64,000 bases of DNA from contig NZ_CP054258.1 of assembly GCF_024181585.1 (NCBI RefSeq), positions 1,116,001 through 1,180,000 of the forward strand, in the 5' to 3' direction. Within the stretch, counting starts at the first letter, position 1, and each line of letters starts with the position of its first letter. Of the stretch, positions 8,487-17,706 are shown piece after piece. Position numbers and translations under genes: made by a program. Under the pieces are notes generated by a model. That model was given only the letters and a program-made list of their open reading frames with translations, was not told the origin of the DNA and searched no databases. Source of the stretch: Treponema socranskii subsp. buccale. Its GTDB lineage: Bacteria; Spirochaetota; Spirochaetia; Treponematales; Treponemataceae.

Positions 8487-9434
8487 ATGATGACTGAAGT
8501 CTGTGTAACCGCTCCGGCAAAGATAAACATCGGTTTGCATGTTTTGCCGGGACGTGTAAACGGATTTCATACGATCGAAAGCATTTTTCAAACGGTAACG
8601 CTCTTCGACACGCTTGTCGTGCGCGCGTCCGAAAAAAAAGGCTGTATCGTCGAGTGTGAAGATATGAATCTTCCGAGCGACAATACGATTTTGTCATCAT
8701 ATAACGCGTTCCGTTCGGTTACCGGTATGGATGATTTCGGCGTGCATGTCGCGCTCGAAAAACGAATCCCTTCCGGCGGCGGATTGGGCGGCGGATCTTC
8801 CGATGCGGCTGCATGCATACGGGCGTTCGAAGCGTTGAATAAAATAACGCTTTCCGTTCGGCAGCTGGAAAGCATTGCGTCAAAAATCGGCAGCGATGTG
8901 TTCTTCTTTTTATTGTGCGGTGCGGAGGGATGTGCAGTTGTTACGGGCCGCGGTGAAATCGTAAAACCGATTCATGCGCGTGATGACCTGTTTATGTTGC
9001 TTGTTTTTCCCGGCGTTCACAGCTCGACGCAGGAAGCCTATGCGCTTTTCGACGAGGGCCGTGCGGCGGGAAAGATAGTGCCATGCCCGGCTTATGCGGA
9101 TTTGGAAACCGTATACAAAACTCCGGCTTCAAGCTGGAATTTTGCAAACAGTTTTACTCCGTACTTGGTAAGTCGGTTTCCGGAAATCGGCTTCGCATTG
9201 GACGACCTTCGTCGGGAAGGCGCTTTGTTTGCCGAAATGTCCGGATCCGGTTCCACGGTCTACGGGATCTTCCCTTCCGAAGAGGAAGCGGAAAATGTCC
9301 GCTCTGTGCTGGCTTCGCGCTGGAAAGGAACATTCGTTGTGCGTCCTTTTCAGACCCCTAAGCTCGTTTCAACAAACGGAGGAACGTATGCAGATTACGG
9401 AGTTGCGCATTCGGAAGGTGGAAGGCGAGGGTAA
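8487..9434 (+). CDS. ispE: 4-diphosphocytidyl-2-C-methyl-D-erythritol kinase
   Basis: GHMP-family kinase of the non-mevalonate (MEP) isoprenoid pathway. [10 protein letters not shown] at the N-terminus and the ATP loop [14 protein letters not shown] (about 93-106) are diagnostic. Two adjacent ATGs (8487 and 8490) are possible; both sit 10-13 bp after a consensus -10 box with no room for a Shine-Dalgarno sequence. At 315 residues it is slightly long because the C-terminus runs 47 bp into spoVG. The ispE-spoVG arrangement resembles that of Firmicutes and other spirochaetes. Confidence 0.93.
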   Translation: MMTEVCVTAPAKINIGLHVLPGRVNGFHTIESIFQTVTLFDTLVVRASEKKGCIVECEDMNLPSDNTILSSYNAFRSVTGMDDFGVHVALEKRIPSGGGLGGGSSDAAACIRAFEALNKITLSVRQLESIASKIGSDVFFFLLCGAEGCAVVTGRGEIVKPIHARDDLFMLLVFPGVHSSTQEAYALFDEGRAAGKIVPCPAYADLETVYKTPASSWNFANSFTPYLVSRFPEIGFALDDLRREGALFAEMSGSGSTVYGIFPSEEEAENVRSVLASRWKGTFVVRPFQTPKLVSTNGGTYADYGVAHSEGGRRG

Positions 9435-9699
9435 ATTACGCGCCTATGTAACGGTCACTTTTGATAATTGTTTTGTTGTGCACAACGTAAAGATTATCGA
9501 AGGAAAAAACGGTTTATTTATCGCCATGCCGAGCAGAAAGACCGCAAACGGTGAATATAAAGATATAGCGCATCCGATCTGTCCTGATTTCAGGGCCGAG
9601 CTCCAAAAGAGAGTGTTGGATGAATACAACGCCGGTCACGTTGAAGAAGCGGGCTCCGGCGACGATGCTCCGCTGTCTCCCGTAGACAGCAGTATATAA
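9388..9699 (+). CDS. spoVG: SpoVG family regulatory protein
   Basis: Small nucleic-acid-binding regulator; in Borrelia and Staphylococcus, SpoVG proteins bind DNA or RNA and tune gene expression. The 103 residues begin [20 protein letters not shown] and contain the conserved [20 protein letters not shown] block. GGAGG at 9379-9383 sets the ATG at 9388, giving a 47-bp overlap with ispE and implying translational coupling. A divergent acidic C-terminal tail (about 85-103) is normal for the family. Function in this organism cannot be inferred further. Confidence 0.93.
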   Translation: MQITELRIRKVEGEGKLRAYVTVTFDNCFVVHNVKIIEGKNGLFIAMPSRKTANGEYKDIAHPICPDFRAELQKRVLDEYNAGHVEEAGSGDDAPLSPVDSSI

Positions 9700-9713
9700 C
9701 AAAAGTTTTTTAT

Positions 9714-9786
9714 TGGGACGTCGGCAAGCGGTAAGCCCCCGGCTTTTGGTGCCGGTATTCCACAGGTTCGAATCCTGTCGTCCCAG
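9714..9786 (+). tRNA. tRNA-Gln (anticodon TTG)
   Basis: A 73-nt cloverleaf: the acceptor strands TGGGACG (9714-9720) and CGTCCCA (9779-9785) pair fully, discriminator G at 9786. The anticodon stem is CCGGC/GCCGG with loop TTTTGGT, anticodon TTG, and the T loop is GTTCGAATC. CCA is not encoded. It lies 14 bp after the spoVG stop and may be processed from that transcript. Confidence 0.95.
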
Positions 9787-9797
9787 CGAATAATCGG

Positions 9798-9835
9798 AAA
9801 AACAGCGGATTCCGAAAAGCTTCTGCTGTTTTTTT
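9798..9835 (+). terminator. Rho-independent terminator after tRNA-Gln
   Basis: AAAACAGC (9799-9806) pairs with GCTGTTTT (9825-9832), and the T-run extends to 9835. It ends the spoVG/tRNA unit just before the rplY leader. Confidence 0.7.
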
Positions 9836-9854
9836 AATGTAAGGAGTCCTAAAA

Positions 9855-10409
9855 ATGGATCAATTGGTTATCAATGCAAAGACCCGCACGACGACGGGAA
9901 AAACAGCGGCGAAAAGATTACGTGCTGCAGGCCGCCTTCCTGCGGTCATGTACGATGCGAAGGGCAAGTCGACGATGCTCGAAATCGATGAAGTTGAGTT
10001 TAATAAAGTGTGGCGTTCGATCACGCCGACGACGCTCATTTCGTTGAAAATAGACGGACAGGAAGCTCGCGATGCTTTTATTAAAGATACGGAATACGCC
10101 ATCCTCAAGGATAAAGTGCTCCATGCCGATTTTTTCGAGCCCGATGCGGATGAAAAGCTTATCGCAAAATTCAAGCTTTCCTATACGGGAACTCCCGCCG
10201 GCGTTTTGAAGGGCGGCTATATGCTCAAGCATTTGCCGGAAATCACCGTACAGGCGGTGCCGCGTAAGATGCCGCAGTCCGTTACGGCGGACGTATCTTC
10301 TCTCAACATCGGCGATACGTTCCGTGTAAAAGATTTGAAATTGAACGAAGGCGTGACCGTCCTGACCGACGAAAACGCATCTCTCGTGAGTATTACTCCC
10401 GCCCGCTGA
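9855..10409 (+). CDS. rplY: 50S ribosomal protein L25, long Ctc form
   Basis: Binds 5S rRNA in the large ribosomal subunit; the long Ctc form is often stress-linked. Residues 1-92 are the L25 5S-binding domain (TGKTAAKRLRAAGRLPAVMYDAKGK region) and 95-184 the extra TL5/Ctc C-terminal domain (GTPAGVLKGGYM, VTADVSSLNIGDTFRVKDL). The 184 residues fit the Ctc length. AAGGAG at 9841-9846 sets the start. It is flanked by terminators on both sides, so it is probably monocistronic. Confidence 0.95.
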   Translation: MDQLVINAKTRTTTGKTAAKRLRAAGRLPAVMYDAKGKSTMLEIDEVEFNKVWRSITPTTLISLKIDGQEARDAFIKDTEYAILKDKVLHADFFEPDADEKLIAKFKLSYTGTPAGVLKGGYMLKHLPEITVQAVPRKMPQSVTADVSSLNIGDTFRVKDLKLNEGVTVLTDENASLVSITPAR

Positions 10410-10429
10410 ACGAGCGGTAAAAAAGCATG

Positions 10430-10463
10430 CGGCTGTCTCTTGCGGGGCGGCCGTTTTTGTTTT
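10430..10463 (+). terminator. Rho-independent terminator after rplY
   Basis: CGGCTG (10430-10435) pairs with CGGCCG (10448-10453), including one G-U, followed by TTTTTGTTTT. The T-rich tail overlaps the weak promoter-like boxes of tilS. Confidence 0.65.
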
Positions 10464-10477
10464 AAAATACCGAGTGC

Positions 10478-11998
10478 ATGAAAAGCGATAGTGTCTCAGC
10501 CGATGATTTTATCGACGATTTTATAGAGCGGGTGCGCGTCTCTTTGCACTCGTGTACGGACTGTGCGTTCGGCGGCGCATCGTCTGAAGCTCAGGCGGTT
10601 TTGCATGAAGCAGGTACGTCGAGGGCAGTGGGCGCGTTCGATGCCGCATCGCCTCAAAACGCTTCGATTTCGCTCGGAGCTGCGGTGTCGGGGGGAGCGG
10701 ATTCTGTTGCGATGTTCGTTGCTCTTGCCCGCATCGCGCGTGAAAAAAATATTGCGCTTCACGTCATCACGATAAATCACAATATCAGGGCCGAAAAAGA
10801 AAGCGAAGGGGACGCGCTCTACGTACAGTCCCTGTGCGCCGATTTTTTGAAGGAAGGCTTTCCCGTCGACTGTACGTGCAAAACGTTTTTGCCGGGCGAA
10901 GTTTTCGGCGAAGCGGAAAGGCGCAAAAAGGGTTTGGAAGAAGCCGCGCGCCATCTTCGTTATAAAGCGTTCGAAGAATTCGCCCGAGAAAAAAAAACCG
11001 CCTTTATCGCGCTCGCGCACACCGAAGACGACCAGCTTGAAACCCTTCTCATGCGTTTTTTTGAAGGGGGCGGCTCGGACGGAGGGGGCGGCATAAAAAG
11101 AACGCGCGGCATGTTTATTCGTCCGCTGCTCGGCATTTCTCGGCGCGAGATCGAGCGGTTTTTGACGCTTGAGCGTATTCCGTGGCGTGTCGACGGCACG
11201 AACGGCGATACGTCGTATTTCAGAAATAAAATCAGGTGCCGCCTCGTTCCCGTCCTCGACGCCCTTATTCCCGGATGGAAAAGCGCCGTCTTAGCGGGAG
11301 CGAAAAAAGCGCACGACGACGACGAAGCGCTCACGGTCCTCGCCGATTCTTTTTTATGGATCGAAAGCGGGAAGGGCGTGCGTATGCCGAGAGCGGATTT
11401 TTCTTCCACGCCCCGTGCGCTTCAAAGGCGGCTTTTATACCGCGCTTTTAATAAAATCGGAATCGAAGCGCGCGTACCTTATCGTTTTATCGAGCGCATC
11501 TGTAACGCTGCGGCCTCTTTCGGAGTTTTTTTTGAAGAGGCGTCGGGTATCTCCGTTAAAATAACATGCGAATCGATTTCCGTAAAAAAAGTACAAAAGG
11601 ACGCGACCGACACGGGATTTTCTGCTATAATACGGAAAACGGGCGCTTATGAAATGCCTTTCGGTTTGCTCCGTGTCGAGCAAAAAGACGATGCTTGCGG
11701 CGGATTTAGCCGTAAAAAAGCAGTTGTTTTTTGCAAGGGGCAAGCGGGGGAATCTTCCGTGCTGTGCGTTTCGCTTCCGTTTTGCATACGGAGCAGGCAG
11801 GCAGGCGACTCCGTTGCAACGGCTTCAGGCGGTGAAAAATCCGTGTCCGATATCTTCGCGGATTGGAAAGTTTTTCCTCGCGACAGAGAGCGCATCCCGA
11901 TCGTGCAGGAACTTGCAAGGGCCGAACAAAAGATCGTGTGTATATGGGGAAGCGTATTGGGCATGCGCGATTGGATCGTAAACGATATCGAGGTTTGA
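10478..11998 (+). CDS. tilS: tRNA(Ile)-lysidine synthase
   Basis: Converts the wobble cytidine of the CAU-anticodon isoleucine tRNA to lysidine, using ATP and lysine. The PP-loop SGGADS lies near residue 71, followed by INHNIR (about 103), LAHTEDDQLETLLMRF (about 184) and RPLLG. A TilS C-terminal domain is recognisable after about 400. At 506 residues it is longer than most TilS because about 65 residues of low-complexity sequence precede the PP-loop domain. The ATG at 10478 has no Shine-Dalgarno sequence; TAAAAT ends 9 bp upstream. It ends 3 bp before the next gene. Confidence 0.9.
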   Translation: MKSDSVSADDFIDDFIERVRVSLHSCTDCAFGGASSEAQAVLHEAGTSRAVGAFDAASPQNASISLGAAVSGGADSVAMFVALARIAREKNIALHVITINHNIRAEKESEGDALYVQSLCADFLKEGFPVDCTCKTFLPGEVFGEAERRKKGLEEAARHLRYKAFEEFAREKKTAFIALAHTEDDQLETLLMRFFEGGGSDGGGGIKRTRGMFIRPLLGISRREIERFLTLERIPWRVDGTNGDTSYFRNKIRCRLVPVLDALIPGWKSAVLAGAKKAHDDDEALTVLADSFLWIESGKGVRMPRADFSSTPRALQRRLLYRAFNKIGIEARVPYRFIERICNAAASFGVFFEEASGISVKITCESISVKKVQKDATDTGFSAIIRKTGAYEMPFGLLRVEQKDDACGGFSRKKAVVFCKGQAGESSVLCVSLPFCIRSRQAGDSVATASGGEKSVSDIFADWKVFPRDRERIPIVQELARAEQKIVCIWGSVLGMRDWIVNDIEV

Positions 11999-12001
11999 AC
12001 T

Positions 12002-14197
12002 ATGAAAAAGACGGCGCTTGCCGCAGTATTTGTATCGATTGTTTTTATTAATTTTTCCGTATTCCTTTTTGCCGAGGATAAGGCGCTTGCCGCGGCGAAC
12101 AGAAAAACCGCCGTAAGATTTTTAAAACTCGCCGAAGATTATTTTGCCGAGTCCGCATGGGATGCCTCTCTTGCTCAGGCGAAGATGGGACTCGCATACG
12201 ATGATACTGTCGCCGACCTGTATTATATCGAAGCGGCCGCGCTCGAAAAGCTTAAACATCCACGTGCGGAAATTCTCCCGCTTGCAGAAAGGGCGCTTAC
12301 CGAAGGAGTGTGGACGGGCTATAACCGCGACGGAGCTCGGCTTTTGTACGCGGATTTATTGTGCGATACGGGATCATATGAAAAAGCCGTCAGCGTACTC
12401 GACGAGCCTTCGTTTATCTTTTCCGCGGATGCCGAATATGTGAGAGTAAAAGCGTATTACCGCATGAAGAGTGCGGATACGATCGATAAAGCGCGGAACA
12501 AAGTGAACGGCGCGCGTAAAATCTATTCGAACGATATGCGTTTTCCGCTTTTGTTTTTCCGCTGCGAATACGCGATGCGGGGCGGCGACGTTCCGCTCAT
12601 CGTTCAGTCGATAGCCGATTCGCTCATTGCCCGCATGGCGCGCTTGGATCACACCGATGCCGAGCTTGAAATCTATGCATGCCTCTTTGCATCGGGCGAC
12701 GCGCAAAAGCGTATGCTCCAAGCCTTTGCGGCGGCAGGCAAGCGGCATCCGCTCTACGCACGAGCCGCTTTATCTGCGGGACTTATATCGCAGGAGGAAG
12801 CCCTTTCGTATTTTTTTAATTTCGCCGATAAAACGATTTCTCTCCGCGATCTTTCGGACTTTGCAAGTGTCCTCACCGAAGAAAACGCAAAGCGCATTTT
12901 CGCCGAACACATCGCATCTTACGGCGGCGTACTCACGGTCGACACGGACGGCGATTTGGAAACGAACCTCACCGTCCGCTATGAACGGGGGAGACCCGCA
13001 TCGATTTCATACGACAAAAACAGCGACGGCGTCGACGAATGGAGCGCTCTGTGCGATTTCGGCGCTCCCGTGTCGCTTTCGATGCGGAACTGTAAAATCG
13101 AATACGGAAATTATCCGTCGGTTTTAAAAGTCGAGTTTGCCGATCAGGCTTTGCAAGATCATACATCGTCATTCGATTTTGCCGACGGCGCATTTTTGTG
13201 GTCGCCCTTTTCGATGGATGTCCTTCGCGAGTTCAAAGACGATTTCGGTACGGATTTTTTCGTTCCCGTCGTAAAAAACGATGCCGCACTGCCCGATACC
13301 GCATCTCTTTTGCTTGCCGCATCGAAGTATGAAGTGCCGTCGACCGAGCGGGAGGGGGCGAATATCGTATTCAACGTGCTCGACGGAAAAGTGCAGACGG
13401 CCGATTATTACGCGGGCGGCAAAGCGTATGCGAGAGCCGTTTTTGAAAACGGTTTTCCGAAAACGCGTTCCGTCGACCACGACGGTGACGGCGTCTTCGA
13501 AACCGTCGAAGTTTTCGGAAGCGATCCCGAAAACGCGATGCATCTTTCTTCTGAAGAGCGTCTTCGCGTTTCGAAAAACATACTCGGCTCTTCGAAAGAC
13601 GAAGGCATCTATATCAAAGCGATTCAAATCGACAGAGACGGAGATGCGTCTGCGGATTTTATCGAAGAATATGCCGCCGACGGTGCGAAAACCGTTTCGT
13701 GGGATACCGACGGCGACGGTTTATGGGACGTGCGTTATGAGCGTTTGGGGCAAAAGGCGGGAGAAGCCTTAGTCGAAACGGCTTCGTTTTATCTCTTTCC
13801 CGAAAGACGCCTCGTCGTCGTTAAAAGCGAAAACGGAGTGCCGGTAAAAGTCGTTTCGGGAGGTATCGATTATAAGGTCCGAAAAGGAAAGCACGCTTCG
13901 CTATATTGGATAGGAGAAGCCGGAACGGCCGAAGACGAAGCGCGCGCCGCCTCCGTCCTTGCATCCGTTTCCGAAGAGGGAAAAGTGACGCCCGTTCAAG
14001 GTGCTTCGCGCCTTATGCTTGCAGTCCGTATCGGAGACGTGACGTACGCGGCCATTGTGCCTGATGTTTCGGAAGAAAGTGCGTCGTCCGAAGGGGATGG
14101 TGACGTTCCGAAAGCGGTTCAGACTTCTCAAACGGCGGACGAAACGGGAAAAGCGGAAGCCGTAAGCGAAGCGCAAAACGGAGAGGAAAGTAATTGA
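12002..14197 (+). CDS. Secreted protein with repeat helices and calcium-loop-like motifs, unknown function
   Basis: I do not recognise a named family. Residues 1-24 are a signal peptide ending FLFAED. Residues about 30-270 are helical and TPR-like in pattern (LKLAEDYFAESAWDASLAQAKMGLAY). From about 313 the character changes to beta-rich sequence with five DxDGD-type loops: DTDGDLETN (313), DKNSDGVDEW (337), DHDGDGVFET (491), DRDGDASADF (543) and DTDGDGLWDV (567). Such loops resemble EF-hand or thrombospondin type 3 calcium sites. The last 70 residues are acidic and low-complexity. It begins 3 bp after tilS and is followed 7 bp later by a lipoprotein protease, which suggests an envelope role. 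Confidence 0.85.
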   Translation: MKKTALAAVFVSIVFINFSVFLFAEDKALAAANRKTAVRFLKLAEDYFAESAWDASLAQAKMGLAYDDTVADLYYIEAAALEKLKHPRAEILPLAERALTEGVWTGYNRDGARLLYADLLCDTGSYEKAVSVLDEPSFIFSADAEYVRVKAYYRMKSADTIDKARNKVNGARKIYSNDMRFPLLFFRCEYAMRGGDVPLIVQSIADSLIARMARLDHTDAELEIYACLFASGDAQKRMLQAFAAAGKRHPLYARAALSAGLISQEEALSYFFNFADKTISLRDLSDFASVLTEENAKRIFAEHIASYGGVLTVDTDGDLETNLTVRYERGRPASISYDKNSDGVDEWSALCDFGAPVSLSMRNCKIEYGNYPSVLKVEFADQALQDHTSSFDFADGAFLWSPFSMDVLREFKDDFGTDFFVPVVKNDAALPDTASLLLAASKYEVPSTEREGANIVFNVLDGKVQTADYYAGGKAYARAVFENGFPKTRSVDHDGDGVFETVEVFGSDPENAMHLSSEERLRVSKNILGSSKDEGIYIKAIQIDRDGDASADFIEEYAADGAKTVSWDTDGDGLWDVRYERLGQKAGEALVETASFYLFPERRLVVVKSENGVPVKVVSGGIDYKVRKGKHASLYWIGEAGTAEDEARAASVLASVSEEGKVTPVQGASRLMLAVRIGDVTYAAIVPDVSEESASSEGDGDVPKAVQTSQTADETGKAEAVSEAQNGEESN

Positions 14198-14204
14198 GGT
14201 GTTC

Positions 14205-15830
14205 ATGTATATAATAAAATATATTTTTATCGCCGTCGCTCTGTCGTTTGCGCTTTCGTCGTGCAAATCGCTCGGCGAGCCGAAATCGATTTATGAGCGC
14301 GTGAACTACACGGAAAAAGACGTGTACGAAAACGAAAAAAAACGTATCGCCGACCTTGTTAAAACGGAGCCGGTAAACGCGCTCTGGCATGCCGAACTGC
14401 TCGGAGATGCCGATGCGATTTCTCTGTGCCGGACGGCGGTCGTTCAAAAATACGACGAAGCGATACAAGCAAAAGACTATCTGTCCGCTTTGAAATATTA
14501 CCGCTCGCTTTCCGCAGTCGGCGCGGCATTCGTTTTGTCCGGAAGTTTGAGCGAAAGCGAATTGAGTGCATTGTGCGCGTCCGGCGTTCCCGGGCTTTCG
14601 GTCGATGAGAGCTGTCTTCCGAAGACGATCGCCGACTGCATCGATGCGACGGTGACGGTGTGGATCGACCGCGGCATATCGATCAAAGACGGGGCTGGAT
14701 ACGCTGACCGCGTTATCGGTTCGGGTTTTTTTATCTCCAAAAACGGCTATATCGTGACGAATCACCACGTCATCGAAGATACGGTAAATCCGAAAAACGA
14801 AAAGTATTCGCGCCTCTACATCAAGCTCGCTTCCGATCCCGATACGCGCATTCCCGCAAAAGTCGTCGGTTACGATGCGGTGCTCGACCTGGCGCTTTTG
14901 AAAGCGGAAGTGGACGCGCCCTTCGTTCTTGCCCTCGGTTCAAGCGCGGAATTGGGAATCGGCGACAGAGTGTCCGCGATCGGCACTCCGCTCGGACTCG
15001 GCGGCACGCTTACGCAGGGCATCGTGTCGAACGTCGAGCGAAAGCTCTTTACGACGGGAAGCGTTTTTCAAATAGATGCCGCGGTAAACTCGGGGAATTC
15101 CGGCGGTCCCCTCATCGACGCTCAAATGCGTGTGCAGGCGGTCGTGTTCGCGGGCATCGTGCAGTACCAGGGCTTGAACTTTGCGATTCCCGTCGAATAT
15201 CTGCGGCAGGATTTGCCGATGCTTTTCCGCGGCGGAAAACGCGAACATCCGTGGATGTGCGCGTACGGGCACACGAAAAAGACGAACGACGGAAAACAAA
15301 ATATCGGGCTTGAAGTGCAATATCTTATGCCCGGCGGCAGCATGTACCGTGCGGAATTCGCTGCAGGGGACGTCCTTACGTCTGCCGGCGGAAAAACGGT
15401 CGATTCGATCGAAGCGATGCAGGACATCCTCCGCTCTCATATCCCCGATACGATCGTAAAATGCAGTTACGTGCGCGGAGATGCTTCGGGTGAAAAATAC
15501 GTCTATCTTGCGCCCCGTCCCGACAACCCGGGCTACGAAATATACAAAAGCGATTTGATTTCGGGTTCGTTCGTTCCGATTTTCGGCATGAAGCTCGCTT
15601 CTTCTTCGACCGTAAATCACCGCTCGTATACCGTCGTCGACGTGCTCAAAGGCGGCATCGCCGACGAATCGGGTTTTTCGGAAAACGATCCGGTGAGCGT
15701 TTCGCGCGTCGTATTTGCGGACGATAACGACGCCATGCACGTTTCGTTGTATACGCGCAGAAGGAAAAAAGGTTTTCTCGACATCGCGATGGGATTGACG
15801 GCTCCTCTCGACAGTCCTTATTATTTTTAA
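14205..15830 (+). CDS. Trypsin-like (S1C/HtrA-type) serine protease lipoprotein
   Basis: Predicted envelope-anchored serine protease. The N-terminus is a lipoprotein signal with lipobox LSSC near residue 20. A helical region (about 35-150) precedes the chymotrypsin fold. The catalytic triad is visible as His in VTNHHVIED (about 187), Asp in VLDLALLK (about 228) and Ser in SGNSGGPLID (about 299). PDZ-like segments follow (about 385-450 and about 455-541). The ATG at 14205 is preferred over a GTG at 14199 because GAGG lies at 14196-14199. Cotranscription with the preceding secreted protein is likely. Its substrate is unknown; envelope protein quality control is the usual role for this fold. Confidence 0.88.
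   Translation: MYIIKYIFIAVALSFALSSCKSLGEPKSIYERVNYTEKDVYENEKKRIADLVKTEPVNALWHAELLGDADAISLCRTAVVQKYDEAIQAKDYLSALKYYRSLSAVGAAFVLSGSLSESELSALCASGVPGLSVDESCLPKTIADCIDATVTVWIDRGISIKDGAGYADRVIGSGFFISKNGYIVTNHHVIEDTVNPKNEKYSRLYIKLASDPDTRIPAKVVGYDAVLDLALLKAEVDAPFVLALGSSAELGIGDRVSAIGTPLGLGGTLTQGIVSNVERKLFTTGSVFQIDAAVNSGNSGGPLIDAQMRVQAVVFAGIVQYQGLNFAIPVEYLRQDLPMLFRGGKREHPWMCAYGHTKKTNDGKQNIGLEVQYLMPGGSMYRAEFAAGDVLTSAGGKTVDSIEAMQDILRSHIPDTIVKCSYVRGDASGEKYVYLAPRPDNPGYEIYKSDLISGSFVPIFGMKLASSSTVNHRSYTVVDVLKGGIADESGFSENDPVSVSRVVFADDNDAMHVSLYTRRRKKGFLDIAMGLTAPLDSPYYF
15795..15824 (+). promoter_or_regulatory. Candidate promoter of lepA
   Basis: TTGACG (15795-15800), 18 bp, TATTAT (15819-15824), inside the 3' end of the protease gene. 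The start would be near 15831, giving a leader of about 24 nt without a clear Shine-Dalgarno sequence. Confidence 0.4.
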
Positions 15831-15854
15831 TAATTAACAATTTCGGATACTGCT

Positions 15855-17657
15855 ATGGATTTAAAGTACAAACGCAATTTTTGCATTACGGCTCATATCG
15901 ACCACGGAAAGTCGACGCTTTCCGACCGCCTCATTCAAAAGGGAAAAATCATCGACGAGCGGAAGATGAAAGACCAGCTCCTCGATACGATGGATATCGA
16001 ACGGGAGAGAGGCATTACGATAAAAAGCCAAGCGGTGACGATTCCGTATACGGCAAAAGACGGCGTCGATTACGAACTCAATTTCGTCGATACGCCCGGC
16101 CACGTCGATTTTTCCTATGAAGTGTCCCGCGCCATCGCTTCGTGCGAAGGCGCCCTGCTGTTGATCGATGCGACGCAGGGTGTCGAATCGCAGACGGTGA
16201 GCAATATGTATATGGCGGTCGAACACGATCTCGTGATCATTCCGGTTATCAATAAAATCGATTTGGCGTCGGCCGACGTCGAAGGAACGAAAGCGCAGAT
16301 CACCAAAGAGCTCGGTCTCGACGGAGATGAAGCCGTCCTCGTGTCGGCAAAGACCGGCGTCGGAATCGATGAACTTATGGAAGCGATTGTCGCCCGCCTT
16401 CCGCCGCCCAAGGGATCGCCCGACGGAAAACTCTGCGCACTCATTTTCGACTGCAATTACAACGAATACCGCGGCGTCGTCGTACACGTGCGCATCATCG
16501 ACGGAAGGGTAAAAAAAGACGACGTGATCCGCATGATGGCGGGTTCCGCCGATTACAAAGTCGAACAGGTCGGCATATTTAAAATCGATTTTGAAGAAAC
16601 CGATTGCCTCGAAGCGGGCGACGTCGGCTATATCATCGCGGGGATAAAGACCGTAAGCGACGTGCGCGTCGGAGATACGATTACGAATGCGGCCGATCCG
16701 GTCGAAAAAGCGCTGCCCGGTTTTAAAGACGTAAAGCCCGTCGTCTACTCTTCCATCTATCCGATGGATTCGAACGAATACGAAGAGTTGAAAAACGCGC
16801 TCGAAAAATTAAAGCTCAACGATGCGAGTTTGATTTACGAAAAGGATAATTCGCTCGCGCTCGGAAACGGTTTCCGCTGCGGTTTTTTGGGGCTGCTGCA
16901 TCTCGAAGTCGTACAGGAGCGGCTCGAACGCGATTACGATCAGTCGGTTATCTTTACCGCTCCTTCGGTTCGCTACAAACTCGTTTTGACCGACGGCAAA
17001 GAAACGTACATCGATAATCCCTCGGAGTATCCTTCAGGCCGCATCAGAGAAGCCGAAGAGCCGTACATCAAAGCGTCGATCATCACGCCTTCTCAGTACC
17101 TCGGCTCTCTCATGGAGCTGTGCAAACAAAAACGGGGCGAGCAGACGAATATGATGTATCTCGATGAAAAGAGAGTCGAGCTCGTTTACGAAATGCCGCT
17201 TGCCGAAGTGCTCTTCGATTTTTACGACAAACTCAAAAGCTACAGCCGCGGCTACGCTTCTTTCGATTACGAACTCATCGGCTACCGGCCGACAAAGCTC
17301 GTCAAAGTCGATTTTTTGGTAAACGGCAAACCCGTCGATGCGCTTTCCCAGCTGACCTTTGAAGGAAACGCAACCGAGCGCGCGCGGAGCGTATGCGAAC
17401 GGCTCAAAGGCGAGATAAGCCGCGAACAATTTAAGATCGCGATCCAAGGCGCCATCGGCGGACAGATCATCGCGCGGGAAACGGTGAGTCCCGTCCGCAA
17501 AGACGTGCTTGCAAAGTGTTACGGCGGCGACATCACGCGGAAGCGTAAGCTTCTTGAAAAACAAAAAGAAGGAAAAAAGCGCATGAAGATGGTCGGAAAC
17601 GTCGCGATTCCGCAGTCGGCCTTTCTCGCCGTTCTCAAAGAAGGTGAAGAAAAATAA
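15855..17657 (+). CDS. lepA: Elongation factor 4 (LepA)
   Basis: Ribosome-associated GTPase that can back-translocate stalled ribosomes. The 600 residues are standard. G1 is AHIDHGKST (about 12-20), G3 is DTPGHVDF (about 80) and G4 is NKIDL (about 134); the LepA-specific C-terminal domain ends ..RKRKLLEKQKEGKKRMKMVG. The gene ends 49 bp from the convergently transcribed guaA, and no terminator hairpin is evident between them. Confidence 0.96.
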   Translation: MDLKYKRNFCITAHIDHGKSTLSDRLIQKGKIIDERKMKDQLLDTMDIERERGITIKSQAVTIPYTAKDGVDYELNFVDTPGHVDFSYEVSRAIASCEGALLLIDATQGVESQTVSNMYMAVEHDLVIIPVINKIDLASADVEGTKAQITKELGLDGDEAVLVSAKTGVGIDELMEAIVARLPPPKGSPDGKLCALIFDCNYNEYRGVVVHVRIIDGRVKKDDVIRMMAGSADYKVEQVGIFKIDFEETDCLEAGDVGYIIAGIKTVSDVRVGDTITNAADPVEKALPGFKDVKPVVYSSIYPMDSNEYEELKNALEKLKLNDASLIYEKDNSLALGNGFRCGFLGLLHLEVVQERLERDYDQSVIFTAPSVRYKLVLTDGKETYIDNPSEYPSGRIREAEEPYIKASIITPSQYLGSLMELCKQKRGEQTNMMYLDEKRVELVYEMPLAEVLFDFYDKLKSYSRGYASFDYELIGYRPTKLVKVDFLVNGKPVDALSQLTFEGNATERARSVCERLKGEISREQFKIAIQGAIGGQIIARETVSPVRKDVLAKCYGGDITRKRKLLEKQKEGKKRMKMVGNVAIPQSAFLAVLKEGEEK

Positions 17658-17706
17658 CAGTCGACAAGTGCATTCGGCAGCCATTGATGTCCGTAATATT
17701 TGCCGG

